This document shows, piece after piece, positions 47,691 through 60,960 of a stretch of 64,000 bases of DNA. Position 1 is the stretch's first letter; every line of letters begins with the position of its first letter. Both the position numbers and the translations under genes were made by a program. The stretch is from Nyssa sinensis (Eukaryota > Streptophyta > Magnoliopsida > Cornales > Nyssaceae), in contig CM018051.1 in NCBI GenBank assembly GCA_008638375.1, forward strand, positions 39,936,177 through 40,000,176, read 5' to 3'. The notes beneath the pieces were generated by a model. The model saw only the letters and a program-made list of their open reading frames with translations, was not told the origin of the DNA and searched no databases.

Positions 47691-50600
47691 TGTAATACCC
47701 CGACCCGAACTGGCACGAGTATCGAGACAAGCCGGGTCGGGTAACACTTTATCAGTTATAAAATGACCTATTGATTAAATAAGACCCAACATCGTAATAC
47801 GTGCAAGTATGCATGCATGCATGCATACATGCACACATGTATGGATATATATACATATATATATATATATATAAAAAGTAACAAAGGAGAAAAATATATA
47901 TATATGTGAATATATATATATATGTAATATAAAAATAAAAAGGCTACCTAACCTAGACTAGTAGGAGCATGGTGGAAATCAGAAAATCAGGGGTAGAGGC
48001 ATGGCTAAGCATGCTTGGTTGAGTGAGAAAGAAGCAAGGGACCATTCCCAAGTGTACCTCACATGTATAGATATATACACATATACAAACATCTCTCTCT
48101 CTCTCTCTACATTCTGGAAGAGTGAAGGAGAAATGAGGAGCTTCTGAGGAGGAGAAGAGAGGATCAGAAGTGAAGAGGAGAGGCAACCAACACCAAGAAA
48201 CCAGAAATTTAGGTAAGGGTTCTCACTTCTGTTTCGTAAATTTAAAGCATGATTTGTTTAATTCTGAGCTTAGGGTCTTAGAGGACATAGCATGAGGTTT
48301 CCAAGGCCACAAAAATCAAAGCAAATGGTTAAGAGATGAGGGAGAAACCCTCAGTTGCAGGTCACGGCCTAAAGACTTGAAACTATCATTTCATGTGTAT
48401 TCTTTCATTTAAATGATCTGAAAATGTTCTATATGATCTATAATGAAGGTTTGAGAAAATTTGGAGTGAAACCAGAAGAAGAAAATGCATGAAAATCAAA
48501 AAATGGGTTCGGCCGGAAAATGGGCATGGTGGCCGGAAAACCGGAAATGGGTCTTGGAAAACAGCCACAACCGAGGTCCCAAGCTAGTTTAAATTAGTTA
48601 TTAAAACATTAGAAGTCGTTTGGGTTAAAGATCTTGAAGTTTCAACGTGAAAATGGGGCAAAAATAACGGCTGGCCGTTTTTCCGGCGACCGGCGACCGG
48701 TTGGATGGTCGGAAGGGATGACCGGAAAGTCGGGGAAGAAGGGGGGGCTGTCGGGTCGGCGGTTGGGCGGGTCAGTCGCGGATCTGGGTCGGGTCGGGAC
48801 CCGACCGGATCTGATGGGGCACTTAGTTGCTAGGGCTGACGTCATCGTGACGTCAGCGTGACCTGTCAACCGGTTTTCTAAGGGTCAGTGAACCGGTTGG
48901 TTCACAGTATGTTGGACCGGTTCAATTCTGGAACCCTAAAACCAATGGGTTTGAACCCTTAGTTATAGAAATTCTGTTTTGACCCCCAAATGCTTTCTAA
49001 TATTACGGCATAACCCCAACTGTTTTGAAATATTGTACAGTGGCCCAGATTTCTGAAAAACTGTGCATTTAAACCCCTGAGAAATTAATTAAATAATAAA
49101 ATAATTATTTTATTAATGAGTAAAATTACCATTTTACCCCTGGTTCACAAACAAGTCAAACGAAGTCCAAACAAGGCAAATGAATAGTCAAAACTTATTA
49201 TCTCGGACCTTCCGGACTCAATAGTGAGGTCCATTTCACGAGACGAGACCCCGGGATATAAGACATAAATACTAGAATGACCGAAATACCCCGGTGTCCA
49301 AATTAGACAAGTCATATATGAATTCCTACTATCTTGGACCTACTGAGTCCAATGGTGAGGTCTACAACGTGAGATGAGGCCCCGAAAAATAAAGGCCCGT
49401 AAAATGACGAAAATACCCCTGTGTCCAAATAAGTTAAGTCATATAAGTATTTTAACTATCTCGGACCCACTGAATTCAACGGTGAGGTTGAAATTATGAA
49501 AAGAGGTCCCGGGGAGAAAGTGACCGTAACATGCCAAAGGACAGTTTTGCCCTTTTCAATTCAGGAATCCGATTTAAGATCCGTAAAAGCCTAAACTTAT
49601 TTTATTCAACATTCCGGATACAATGACGACATCTAGATTCGTAATCGAGATACCGATAGCCAAGATTAACAAATTTGAATATCGAGTATGGTTCGATTTC
49701 AGTTATAGACTGAGTTATTTTCAATTGACAGGCACGTCAAAAGAAAAGGGGAAGGAGACTTTGATTAGTTGAACTACTGAGAGTCATTTTGAGGTAAGTA
49801 ATTCTGACGCTTTAATATGGGTTATTCCCAGCCAGTCACGTTATTGTTCATATGCTGCCAATTTGTACTCCGTTACTACCTGATGCACTTGATTGAGCCA
49901 ATTGACTTGTAGATATCAGTTTACCTGATTTTGGATTTGATTTGCTTGCTCACCTCACGTTGAGATTGATCATTGATATTTGAATATTATTACACTATCA
50001 TACCATGACCAGTTTTGAGATACATTCTACTGATTCCATACACTTCGTGTTTTGTTGTTTGTGATATCAAATGTTGGTACGATTGTACATCTTGTATGGG
50101 ATTTTGTCAGTCATGATATTTGGTGTGTACTCGGGGTTGTGCTCAGTCACAATGACCCATCCATTCACAGATTACGTGGGGGAAAAGATCCATTAGGGTC
50201 TGTTGTGTCCTACGGGACCTATATTGAAAAGAGCTCTAACGCTTTTCAGAGAGCCCGAGGAACTGTGGCGGATCTGAGCATGCGTTTTAGTGGGGTATGC
50301 CGGGCCCCGGGTAATTCACGTATATCTGGGCTATTTGAATTCGATGTTAACTTATTCTTGTTTCCATTGTATGATCATCTTTTTATACCCTGTGGAATGA
50401 TCATATTGTTGCAAGCATGGTATATCTTTGATTGGCTAATGTATTGTTGTGGCAGCAACCCATCATGATAGGCCAGATCCCAATTTCATTTGGCTTTGTT
50501 ATTGACTCTTGTGTTATATTGTGGGATATGCCTTTTGGACCCTCGGGTCGATACCTTGCACATTTTTGGTGACTGGCTACGCCTTCATTACTGCCCATAT

Positions 50601-51074
50601 TGGCTATCTGTGATTCTTTGATCTATCATTTCATCGGACAAACCCGAACCCACATTAAAGCCAGGAAATTACTTATTGGGCTATTAGCTCACCCCTTCTC
50701 CCTTAAATTTTTCAAGACAACAAGAATTTGGGGAACCCTCAGGCGCTCCAGGGATTTAGACGCTGCTAGTTACTGGTAGCTGTTTTGGCGAGTTTTATAT
50801 TAAGTTGAATATTGTCAGGTCTTAATACTCTCATGTCACCACGGTCCTGTTTGTTGGTTTTGTTTTTGAAGGATCTGTATTTAACACTTATAATTTTTGA
50901 ACATCCGTCAAATGGTAAACTAACTGTGCTACCAGATATCTTAATGATTAAGAAATGCTTTTGTTAAAACTTTACCCAGCATTTTAGATCCTTTTGGGAC
51001 GGGGAACGGCCCACGGGCCGTAGACCCGGGTCATGGATCCCTAATCCGCATAGGGTGGGTTTTGGGTCGTGACA
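47691..51074 (+). repeat. 5' LTR of the Tekay element (3,384 bp)
   Basis: TGTAATACCCCGACCCG..GGGTTTTGGGTCGTGACA. Very long for a plant LTR. It includes TA and CATG microsatellites near the start (47810-47925), a GC-rich block at 48660-48830, three diverged tandem units at 49199-49560, and short open frames that occur equally in the 3' LTR and are unlikely to be genes. Confidence 0.97.
49199..49560. repeat. Three diverged tandem units inside the LTR
   Basis: Units start TATCTCGGACC (49199), TATCTTGGACC (49330) and TATCTCGGACC (49457), with period 127-131. Each carries a GGTGAGGT-type motif, then a CCCCG motif, then AAATACCCC..GTGTCCAAAT (degraded in the third). The same array is at 57247-57608 in the 3' LTR, and one unit is recognisable, inverted, in the solo LTR at 42147. 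Confidence 0.85.
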
Positions 51075-51077
51075 GAG

Positions 51078-51089
51078 TGGTATCAGAGC
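51078..51089 (+). other. Primer binding site (initiator tRNA-Met)
   Basis: TGGTATCAGAGC, three bases after the LTR, is complementary to the 3' end of plant initiator tRNA-Met. This is the usual PBS of Tekay and many other plant LTR elements. Confidence 0.95.
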
Positions 51090-51203
51090 ATATGGTTCTA
51101 GTGGTCCATGGGAGATTAAGATTGAAGTATTACAACTCGCTAAAGTCTGAGGGTCATAAGTCTAGAGGTCAATTAATTACCCAAGTTTTGTGGACTGTCC
51201 TTT

Positions 51204-54200
51204 TTGCAGTGTATGGTGCAGACTCGTAGTAGGGCCATGGAGTCTGACCGAGAGCGCATGGATCGCATGGAGGAGATCCTGAATCGGGTGGTGGAGATGA
51301 TGCCCCAAATGCAGGCCCAGGCAAATGGGCCAATGCCACCGAATAATCCTCCAGCCCCAGAGGACAGACCTAGACGTGAGGAGGACCCCACTTACTTTTA
51401 TAAACGGTTTCAGAATATGAAACCGCCTGCGTTCGATGGAAAAGGGGGACACTCAGCAGCCGAAGAATGGATGCTTGGAATGGATAAGGTTTTCAAAATT
51501 ATGACATGTACAGACACTCAAAAAGTGGGCTATGCCACTTATATGCTGACGGGGGCAGCACACATGTGGTGGCTTTTACAGGAAGCCCGGGAACCTAATA
51601 TGGCGTGGCCACGATTTGTGGAGATTTTCAATCAGAAGTATTTCCCTCGGGAAATTCAGAATCAAAAGGCCGCTGAGTTTATCACCCTTCAGCAGGGAGG
51701 CATGTCTGTTGAGGAATACGAGACCAAGTTTACCGAGTTGGCCAGATTTGCCCCAAATGTTATAAATACGGAAGAAAGAAAGGTCCGCAAGTTTGAAAGC
51801 GGCCTCAGATGGGCCATTAAAGATAGGATTCGGCCTCACCGACTCAGTACCTACGATGAGGTAGTGGAAACTGCCATGATCATAGAACAGAGCGGGGAGG
51901 AGTTTGCAAAAAGACGGAAGAATCAGAGGCCTGGGAACCACAAGAGTAAGGGGCAGGGATCTTCATTTTCTGGTACTGGCACGGGAACACGTAATTTTAG
52001 TACGGGTTCTGGTCAGAAGAAGGCCAAGTCACAAGACGGGGGCGCGTCTAAATGTCCCACCTGCCAGGGATTTCATAAAGGACCATGCTATCGTGACACC
52101 AAGGCCTGCTTCAATTATGGACAAGTCGGGCACTTCAAGAAGGACTGTCCCAAGAACAACAAGTCAGTGGTCAATACTGCATCAGTTGCATCGGCTTCTG
52201 TGACGAAACCCCAGCAGAAGAGTGGAGGACCCAAGATTGAGCAGCAGCGACCGGGGAGGGTCTTCGCTATTACACCAGGGGATGTGCAGGCCACTACCTC
52301 GGTAGTTGCAGGTACCATTACAATTTGTTCTCAGCCTGCACATGTCTTATTTGATACTGGGTCCACACATTCGTTTATATCACCGACATTTTCTAATAGA
52401 ATAAACATGGGAGCCAAACCCTTAGGTTTTGTGTTGACTGTCACTGTACCATCGGGGGAGTCATTATTTGGAGATACTATCTATAGATCTTGCGGGGTTG
52501 AGATTATGGGTATTCAGTTCATGGCGGACCTGATACCCTTAGAAATCTGTGGATTTGATGTGATTCTAGGCATGGATTGGTTAACTGCGAATCATGCCAC
52601 AATTGATTGTGAAGCTAAGAAGGTTCAAATACAGGGCCCAGGGCAACAGAAGGTTATCTTTGAGGGGACGGGAGTAGTCACCCCACCATATTTTGTCTCT
52701 GCCATTATTCAGGCCAAACGCTTGCTCCGAAAGGGGTGTCATGGGTTTTTGTGTAGCATCATGGATGCCCACTCACAAGAGCCTATTCTGGATCAGATCC
52801 CAGTTGCCCGGGAGTTCCCTGATGTATTTCTTGATGACCTTCCTGGCATGCCCATAGACCGAGAGATCGAGTTCTGTATTGATGTGATTCTCGGTACGAC
52901 ACCAGTGTCTAAAACCCCATATAGAATGGCGCCGACTGAGCTGAAGGAATTAAAGCTGCAAGTGCAAGAATTGCTAGACAAAGGATTCATACGGCCTAGC
53001 TCGTCGCCATGGGGTGCCCCAGTGTTGTTTGTCAAAAAGAAAGATGGGACCATGCGGTTATGTGTTGATTATCGCGAACTTAACAAGGTCACCATCAAGA
53101 ACAAGTACCCACTGCCAAGGGTGGATGACTTGTTCGATCAGCTAAAGGGGGCACAGATGTTTTCTAAGATAGATTTGAGATCGGGTTATCACCAACTTAA
53201 GGTTAGGCCTGAGGATGTGCAGAAGACGGCATTTAGGACCCGATACGGACACTACGAGTTCCTGGTAATGCCATTTGGGGTGACAAATGCCCCAGCCGCA
53301 TTCATGGACTTAATGAACAGGGTCTTCAAGCCGTACTTGGATGACTTCGTGATAGTATTTATTGACGACATCTTAATCTACTCTAAGAGTCCAGAAGATC
53401 ACGAAGTGCATCTAAGAAAAGTTTTGCAGAAGCTGAGGGAGCAGAAACTGTACGCAAAGTTGAAGAAGTGTGAGTTCTGGCTTCCCAGCATATCATTTTT
53501 AGGCCACGTGGTTTCTAAGGATGGCGTTTCAGTGGATTCACAAAAGATAGAAGCCATCGTGAATTGGTCCAGACCGACCAGCGTCACTGAAGTCCGGAGC
53601 TTTATGGGTTTAGCTGGGTATTATAGGCGCTTTGTCCAGGATTTTTCCAAAATAGCCGCGCCGATCACACAGTTGACTCGTAAGAATACCCCATTTGTAT
53701 GGACTGAGGAGCGAGAGAAGAGCTTTCAGGATCTGAAGGACCGTCTGGTATCAGCCCCTATTCTGACAGTGCCAGATGGGATCGAAGGCTTCGTGATTTA
53801 TAGTGACGCCTCACACAAAGGCTTGGGGTGTGTGCTGATGCAAAGGGGCCGGGTAGTAGCCTATGCATCGAGACAGTTGAGACCTCATGAAAAGAACTAC
53901 CCGACTCATGATCTGGAGCTAGCAGCTGTAGTGTTTGCATTGAAAATTTGGAGGCATTATCTTTATGGGGCGACCTGTGAGATCTTCACAGACCATAAGA
54001 GCCTCAAGTACCTTTTCACACAGAAGGAGCTCAACATGCGGCAACGCCGATGGTTAGAGCTGATTAAAGATTATGAGCTTAGCATCCAGTATCACCCCGG
54101 AAAAGCCAATGTAGTAGCTGATGCTCTCAGCCGTAAGTCTTTAGGGAGCCTTGCTTGTTTGTTGACTACACAGCGAGAGATACAGAGGGATCTAGAGGAA

Positions 54201-55694
54201 ATGGGAATTGAGGTGGTTCTGCCCAGTACTGGAGCAGTACTTGCTAATGTCACTGTCAGATTGACAATTGTGGACAAGATTAGAGGGCAACAGAAGCACG
54301 ACGAGAAACTGGTCAAGCTCCGTGAAGAAACTGAGTCAGGGAAGACCTCAGAATTTGTGGTGCGCGATGGAATGCTGTATTATAGAGATCGAATTTGTGT
54401 GCCAGACACGCCCGAGATCAGAAAAGAGATTCTGGATGAGGCACACAATTCGAGATTTGCTGTACACCCAGGAAGCACTAAAATGTACCACGACGTCAAG
54501 ACGACCTACTGGTGGCCAGGGATGAAGAAGGACATAGCTGAGTTTATAGCACGATGTATTAAATGCCAGCAGATTAAAGTCGAACACCAAAGGCCGAGTG
54601 GACCATTACAGCCGCTCCCAATACCCGAGTGGAAATGGGAGCATATTACTATGGACTTTGTCTCCGGGTTGCCTAAGACGCCTCGAGGGAGTGACTCGAT
54701 ATGGGTGATTGTTGATAGATTGACAAAATCGGCTCACTTCCTAGCAACTAAGACAACCCAGTCATTAGAGCGATTGGCAGCGCTCTACATCCAGGAGATT
54801 GTTCGACTGCATGGAGTCCCAGTATCTATTGTGTCTAACCGAGATCCGAGGTTCGTGTCCAAATTCTGGAGAAGCTTACAGGAAGCAATGGGCACGGAGC
54901 TCAGCCTCAGCACAGCCTACCATCCCGAGACTGACGGGCAGTCTGAGAGAACCATTCAAACACTGGAGGACTTATTGAGATTTTGTGTTTTGGATTTCAA
55001 AGGGAGCTGGGAGGATTCACTTCCACTGGTAGAGTTCGCCTATAATAACAGCTACCAGTCTAGCATTGGGATGGCTCCATATGAGGCACTATATGGTAGG
55101 AAGTGCCGGTCTCCACTGTGCTGGACTGAAATAGGCGAGAGGAAGTTATATGGCCCTGAGATGGTAGAGCAGACTTCAGAAAAGATCCGAATAATCAAGC
55201 AGCGACTGCTAGCAACCCAAAGTCGTCAAAAGAGCTATGCCGACGTCCGGAGACGTGAGCTAGAATTTGAAAAGGGCGACCTTGTGTTTCTAAAAGTGTC
55301 ACCCATGAAGGGCGTGGTAAGATTTGGGAAGAAAGGGAAGCTGGGACCTCGCTACATTGGACCCTTTGAGGTTATAAAACGGGTCGGACCAGTAGCATAC
55401 CGACTTGCGTTGCCAGCGGAATTAGCACATGTGCACAATGTCTTCCACGTATCCATGTTGAGGAAGTGCTTACATGATCCTAGCCAAGTGATCGAGCACG
55501 AACCACTGGACGTGCAAGAAGATCTGACATATGTCGAGCATCCAGTACAGATCTTGGACCGTCGAGACCAAGTTCTGAGGAACAAGTCTATTCCCTTGGA
55601 GAAGGTACTCTGGAAAAATCACCAAATTGAAGAAGCTACTTGGGAAAGAGAGGATGCCATGAAAACTAAGTACCCCCAGTTATTTCAGTCTTAG
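51204..55694 (+). CDS. gag-pol: Gag-pol polyprotein of the Tekay-type retrotransposon
   Basis: Unbroken frame of 1,496 codons; translation probably starts at the fourth codon (MVQTRSR, 51213), the usual Gag start in this group. Gag body about residues 85-230; zinc knuckle 302-315, which reads C-X2-Y-X4-H-X4-C, so the second Cys is Tyr305. Protease DTGS at 384-387. RT from about 578 with FIDD (Asp721-Asp722). RNase H catalytic Asp868. Integrase with intact HHCC zinc site, then Asp1151, Asn1212 and Glu1248; spacing 1212-1248 is exactly D-35-E, so Asn1212 replaces the middle catalytic Asp. A chromodomain-like end covers about 1445-1496 ([17 protein letters not shown]). No stops or frameshifts. 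This copy could be expressed but should not integrate by its own integrase. Confidence 0.97.
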   Translation: MQCMVQTRSRAMESDRERMDRMEEILNRVVEMMPQMQAQANGPMPPNNPPAPEDRPRREEDPTYFYKRFQNMKPPAFDGKGGHSAAEEWMLGMDKVFKIMTCTDTQKVGYATYMLTGAAHMWWLLQEAREPNMAWPRFVEIFNQKYFPREIQNQKAAEFITLQQGGMSVEEYETKFTELARFAPNVINTEERKVRKFESGLRWAIKDRIRPHRLSTYDEVVETAMIIEQSGEEFAKRRKNQRPGNHKSKGQGSSFSGTGTGTRNFSTGSGQKKAKSQDGGASKCPTCQGFHKGPCYRDTKACFNYGQVGHFKKDCPKNNKSVVNTASVASASVTKPQQKSGGPKIEQQRPGRVFAITPGDVQATTSVVAGTITICSQPAHVLFDTGSTHSFISPTFSNRINMGAKPLGFVLTVTVPSGESLFGDTIYRSCGVEIMGIQFMADLIPLEICGFDVILGMDWLTANHATIDCEAKKVQIQGPGQQKVIFEGTGVVTPPYFVSAIIQAKRLLRKGCHGFLCSIMDAHSQEPILDQIPVAREFPDVFLDDLPGMPIDREIEFCIDVILGTTPVSKTPYRMAPTELKELKLQVQELLDKGFIRPSSSPWGAPVLFVKKKDGTMRLCVDYRELNKVTIKNKYPLPRVDDLFDQLKGAQMFSKIDLRSGYHQLKVRPEDVQKTAFRTRYGHYEFLVMPFGVTNAPAAFMDLMNRVFKPYLDDFVIVFIDDILIYSKSPEDHEVHLRKVLQKLREQKLYAKLKKCEFWLPSISFLGHVVSKDGVSVDSQKIEAIVNWSRPTSVTEVRSFMGLAGYYRRFVQDFSKIAAPITQLTRKNTPFVWTEEREKSFQDLKDRLVSAPILTVPDGIEGFVIYSDASHKGLGCVLMQRGRVVAYASRQLRPHEKNYPTHDLELAAVVFALKIWRHYLYGATCEIFTDHKSLKYLFTQKELNMRQRRWLELIKDYELSIQYHPGKANVVADALSRKSLGSLACLLTTQREIQRDLEEMGIEVVLPSTGAVLANVTVRLTIVDKIRGQQKHDEKLVKLREETESGKTSEFVVRDGMLYYRDRICVPDTPEIRKEILDEAHNSRFAVHPGSTKMYHDVKTTYWWPGMKKDIAEFIARCIKCQQIKVEHQRPSGPLQPLPIPEWKWEHITMDFVSGLPKTPRGSDSIWVIVDRLTKSAHFLATKTTQSLERLAALYIQEIVRLHGVPVSIVSNRDPRFVSKFWRSLQEAMGTELSLSTAYHPETDGQSERTIQTLEDLLRFCVLDFKGSWEDSLPLVEFAYNNSYQSSIGMAPYEALYGRKCRSPLCWTEIGERKLYGPEMVEQTSEKIRIIKQRLLATQSRQKSYADVRRRELEFEKGDLVFLKVSPMKGVVRFGKKGKLGPRYIGPFEVIKRVGPVAYRLALPAELAHVHNVFHVSMLRKCLHDPSQVIEHEPLDVQEDLTYVEHPVQILDRRDQVLRNKSIPLEKVLWKNHQIEEATWEREDAMKTKYPQLFQS

Positions 55695-55726
55695 CATGAG
55701 CTAAGTTTGGGGACAAACTTTTTTTT

Positions 55727-55738
55727 AGGAGGTAAGGA
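55727..55738 (+). other. Polypurine tract
   Basis: AGGAGGTAAGGA directly precedes the 3' LTR; it would prime plus-strand synthesis. One T interrupts the purines. It is preceded by a T-rich box. Confidence 0.75.
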
Positions 55739-58700
55739 TGTAATACCCCGACCCGAACTGGCACGAGTATCGAGACAAGCCGGGTCGGGTAACACTTTAT
55801 CAGTTATAAAATGACCTATTGATTAAATAAGACCCAACATCGTAATACGTGCAAGTATGCATGCATGCATGCATACATGCACACATGTATGGATATATAT
55901 ACATATATATATATATATATAAAAAGTAACAAAGGAGAAAAATATATATATATGTGAATATATATATATATATGTAATATAAAAATAAAAAGGCTACCTA
56001 ACCTAGACTAGTAGGAGCATGGTGGAAATCAGAAAATCAGGGGTAGAGGCATAGCTAAGCATGCTTGGTTGAGTGAGAAAGAAGCAAGGGACCATTCCCA
56101 AGTGTACCTCACATGTATAGATATATACACATATACAAACATATCTCTCTCTCTCTCTACATTCTGGAAGAGTGAAGGAGAAATGAGGAGCTTCTGAGGA
56201 GGAGAAGAGAGGATCAGAAGTGAAGAGGAGAGGCAACCAACACCAAGAAACCAGAAATTTAGGTAAGGGTTCTCACTTCTGTTTCGTAAATTTAAAGCAT
56301 GATTTGTTTAATTCTGAGCTTAGGGTCTTAGAGGACATAGCATGAGGTTTCCAAGGCCACAAAAATCAAAGCAAATGGTTAAGAGAGGAGGGAGAAACCC
56401 TCAGTTGCAGGTCACGGCCTAAAGACTTGAAACTATCATTTCATGTGTATTCTTTCATTTAAATGATCTGAAAATGTTCTATATGATCTATAATGAAGGT
56501 TTGAGAAAATTTGGAGTGAAACCAGAAGAAGAAAATGCATGAAAATCAAAAAATGGGTTCGGCCGGAAAATGGGCATGGTGGTCGGAAAACCGGAAATGG
56601 GTCTTGGAAAACAGCCACAACCGAGGTCCTAAGCTAGTTTAAATTAGTTATTAAAACATTAGAAGTCGTTTGGGTTAAAGATCTTGAAGTTTCAACGTGA
56701 AAATGGGGCAAAAATAACGGCTGGCCGTTTTTCCGGCGACCGGCGACCGGCTGGATGGTCGGAAGGGATGACCGGAAAGTCGGGGAAGAAGGGGGGGCTG
56801 TCGGGTCGGCGGTTGGGCGGGTCAGTCGCGGATCTGGGTCGGGTCGGGACCCGACCGGATCTGATGGGGCACTTAGTTGCTAGGGCTGACGTCATCGTGA
56901 CGTTAGCGTGACCTGTCAACCGGTTTTCTAAGGGTCAGTGAACCGGTTGGTTCACAGTATGTTGGACCGGTTCAATTCTGGAACCCTAAAACCAATGGGT
57001 TTGAACCCTTAGTTATAGAAATTCTGTTTTGACCCCCAAATGCTTTCTAATATTACGGCATAACCCCAACTGTTTTGAAATATTGTACAGTGGCCCAGAT
57101 TTCTGAAAAACTGTGCATTTAAACCCCTGAGAAATTAATTAAATAATAAAATAATTATTTTATTAATGAGTAAAATTACCATTTTACCCCTGGTTCACAA
57201 ACAAGTCAAACGAAGTCCAAACAAGGCAAATGAATAGTCAAAACTTATTATCTCGGACCTTCCGGACTCAATAGTGAGGTCTATTTCACGAGACGAGACC
57301 CCGGGATATAAGACATAAATACTAGAATGACCGAAATACCCCGGTGTCCAAATTAGACAAGTCATATATGAATTCCTACTATCTTGGACCTACTGAGTCC
57401 AATGGTGAGGTCTACAACGTGAGATGAGGCCCCGAAAAATAAAGGCCCGTAAAATGACGAAAATACCCCTGTGTCCAAATAAGTTAAGTCATATAAGTAT
57501 TTTAACTATCTCGGACCCACTGAATTCAACGGTGAGGTTGAAATTATGAAAAGAGGTCCCGGGGAGAAAGTGACCGTAACATGCCAAAGGACAGTTTTGC
57601 CCTTTTCAATTCAGGAATCCGATTTAAGATCCGTAAAAGCCTAAACTTATTTTATTCAACATTCCGGATACAATGACGACATCTAGATTCGTAATCGAGA
57701 TACCGATAGCCAAGATTAACAAATTTGAATATCGAGTATGGTTCGATTTCAGTTATAGACTGAGTTATTTTCAATTGACAGGCACGTCAAAAGAAAAGGG
57801 GAAGGAGACTTTGATTAGTTGAACTACTGAGAGTCATTTTGAGGAAAGTAATTCTGACGCTTTAATATGGGTTATTCCCAGCCAGTCACGTTATTGTTCA
57901 TATGCTGCCAATTTGTACTCCGTTACTACCTGATGCACTTGATTGAGCCAATTGACTTGTAGATATCAGTTTACCTGATTTTGGATTTGATTTGCTTGCT
58001 CACCTCACGTTGAGATTGATCATTGATATTTGAATATTATTACACTATCATACCATGACCAGTTTTGAGATACATTCTACTGATTCCATACACTTCGTGT
58101 TTTGTTGTTTGTGATATCAAATGTTGGTACGATTGTACATCTTGTATGGGATTTTGTCAGTCATGATATTTGGTGTGTACTCGGGGTTGTGCTCAGTCAC
58201 AATGACCCATCCATTCACAGATTACGTGGGGGAAAAGATCCATTAGGGTCTGTTGTGTCCTACGGGACCTATATTGAAAAGAGCTCTAACGCTTTTCAGA
58301 GAGCCCGAGGAACTGTGGCGGATCTGAGCATGCGTTTTAGTGGGGTATGCCGGGCCCCGGGTAATTCACGTATATCTGGGCTATTTGAATTCGATGTTAA
58401 CTTATTCTTGTTTCCATTGTATGATCATCTTTTTATACCCTGTGGAATGATCATATTGTTGCAAGCATGGTATATCTTTGATTGGCTAATGTATTGTTGT
58501 GGCAGCAACCCATCATGATAGGCCAGATCCCAATTTCATTTGGCTTTGTTATTGACTCTTGTGTTATATTGTGGGATATGCCTTTTGGACCCTCGGGTCG
58601 ATACCTTGCACATTTTTGGTGACTGGCTACGCCTTCATTACTGCCCATATTGGCTATCTGTGATTCTTTGATCTATCATTTCATCGGACAAACCCGAACC

Positions 58701-59124
58701 CACATTAAAGCCAGGAAATTACTTATTGGGCTATTAGCTCACCCCTTCTCCCTTAAATTTTTCAGGACAACAAGAATTTGGGGAACCCTCAGGCGCTCCA
58801 GGGATTTAGACGCTGCTAGTTACTGGTAGCTGTTTTGGCGAGTTTTATATTAAGTTGAATATTGTCAGGTCTTAATACTCTCATGTCACCACGGTCCTGT
58901 TTGTTGGTTTTGTTTTTGAAGGATCTGTATTTAACACTTATAATTTTTGAACATCCGTCAAATGGTAAACTAACTGTGCTACCAGATATCTTAATGATTA
59001 AGAAATGCTTTTGTTAAAACTTTACCCAGCATTTTAGATCCTTTTGGGACGGGGAACGGCCCACGGGCCGTAGACCCGGGTCATGGATCCCTAATCCGCA
59101 TAGGGTGGGTTTTGGGTCGTGACA
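55739..59124 (+). repeat. 3' LTR of the Tekay element (3,386 bp)
   Basis: Same ends as the 5' LTR; two bases longer owing to one extra TA in the run near 55960. Differences from the 5' LTR that I counted: about ten, of which seven are transitions. Confidence 0.97.
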
Positions 59125-59129
59125 ACTCT

Positions 59130-60850
59130 CATCTAACTAATTTTTAAGATAAACAGAACAATACTTTTATTTTTTGCTTATTTAAACAAAAAATTATTAA
59201 AGGTGTACCTAAGTTATTATTTAATCTAGTTATGGATTGAGTTAGATTATTTTTAAGGATTTATATAATTTTGAATTTGTGTAGAATTAATTATATAAAT
59301 TGATTATAATATGTTAAAATATTGCCTGAATTTGTGTAGAATTAATTATATGAATTGATTGTAATATGTTAAAATATTATCGGTTCCTTCAAAAATATAA
59401 TCCGGTAATATTCTTTATAGAAGTGTTTGTTTTGTGTTTAAAATAGTGCAACATAGTGGGCATGTGTTTAATTACCTTTTCTTTGTTCTATCAAAAGTTA
59501 ATAGTCGATCAGACAACTGGACTAACTTTATAGAAGTGAATCACAGGGGAGTCCTAAAAAAACCAGAAAAGAAAAGGTGAATCACGTGGAAACCTTTCCT
59601 TTTCTTCTGACGGGGCTTATGGTCCATGCATTGCATGAATTTGCTCACCCTTCTTTTATTTTGAAGCCGACAAGAGACATAAAGTTGCTGTCGTGACGCA
59701 TTTATTATAGCGATTTTATAAAGACAGCTCATGTTTCATGTGACTAAAATTCATCCTATATTAGTTTTTTATAAAAAAGAAAAAACAAAAATTGGAACAT
59801 CATAATACATGGTTTAAGGTAATACTAAGCAAAGGAGAATCTTAATATTAACATGAATTAAAATATATGATGAAATAGAATTTGTGTCACCCACTTAACT
59901 AACTGAAATAAAATCTTGTTAAATTGAATTGAATCAAATAATAAAAATGTGTTAAGACTGAAATTTAAAACATTAATTTTTACTAATATTACTCTCTTAA
60001 AGGTTTGTGTTCTAAAGATTGAATTTGTCACGTTCCTAATTTCTTTCTTACTAAAGTGTGTGAGCTTATCTTTTGATTTTTCAGAAGCAAAACCATGTGT
60101 TGTATCCAAAGATATGGAAAATTGATGTTTTTTTTTTATATATGTATTAGAATATTATAATAGTGGATATAGTTATGATTTTAACAAGTCAAGTTTATTT
60201 ATTTATTTTTTTCTTTAATGAATCGATTAGGATTTTCGGCCTAACTTACGCACATTAATTTTTTTCTTTGATGAATCAATTAGGGGTATTCTCAACTAAC
60301 TTATGCATATTAAATTAAGTCCATCTTCCTGTAACAATCATGCCTACCTTTTTAAGCTATAGTTATCACTAATCGATCCAAAAGAAACTTGAACTCAAAA
60401 TATTTGAATTTTATCCTTAACGTCTTTACCGTTCTGTCACACTCCCTAATAATCACTTACTTTTTCTTTTGATTTCCGACGAGATAAAAAAGTCTTACAA
60501 AGAATATGATTAGAAATTCCTAAGAATCCATAGGATTGATTATTTGTATCCATAAGAATAGTAGATTACCTATTAAAAAAAAAAAAAGTAGAAATCATTA
60601 GAAACCTTTCTTTTTCTTTTGTATTGCAATTTCTGCCTAAATTTAATTTTACAACTAGAGTGTTTTCCCGGAACTTGTATGTAACTGAGTTAGGATTATT
60701 GAAAGCACAATGAAGATTAATAAATTAGAAACAAGTTTAACTTTTTGGTAGTAGAGGGTACATAATTTTGGAACTTGTTGCCTACCAACATATGTTATTC
60801 CATCACATTTTTTTTTAAAGCTCACACAGCACTCGTTTGGAGTTTGGAAT
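59130..60850. other. AT-rich intergenic DNA right of the Tekay element
   Basis: No gene recognised. Contains a 55-base tandem duplication at 59273-59382 (units starting GAATTTGTGTAGAATTAATT, differing at a few bases) and two copies of a TTTTTCTTT.ATGAATC.ATTAGG motif near 60210 and 60260. Confidence 0.6.
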
Positions 60851-60852
60851 AA

Positions 60853-60853
<1 letters not shown>

Positions 60854-60888
<35 letters not shown>

Positions 60889-60919
60889 GTGGTGGATTAC
60901 GAAAGATGCCTGGTAGCGT

Positions 60920-60960
<41 letters not shown>

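Larger units (their letters stand above)
47691..59124 (+). mobile_element. Structurally complete Ty3/Gypsy retrotransposon, Tekay (Del) type, 11.4 kb
   Basis: 5' LTR 47691-51074, PBS 51078-51089, one gag-pol frame 51204-55694, purine tract 55727-55738, 3' LTR 55739-59124. The host duplication ACTCT flanks it at 47686-47690 and 59125-59129. The LTRs differ by about 10 substitutions and one 2-base AT indel over 3.38 kb (about 0.3 percent), so it inserted recently. Domain order (protease, RT, RNase H, integrase, chromodomain-like end) and the initiator-Met PBS fit a chromovirus of the Tekay clade. Despite its shape, two key residues are changed in gag-pol. Confidence 0.97.

Noticed and set aside
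48634..50468. Open frames of 75 and 138 codons in the 5' LTR, repeated at 56684-58518
   Set aside because: They lie wholly inside LTR sequence, occur identically in the other LTR, and show no domain. The 75-codon one is also open on the opposite strand because of GC-rich composition.
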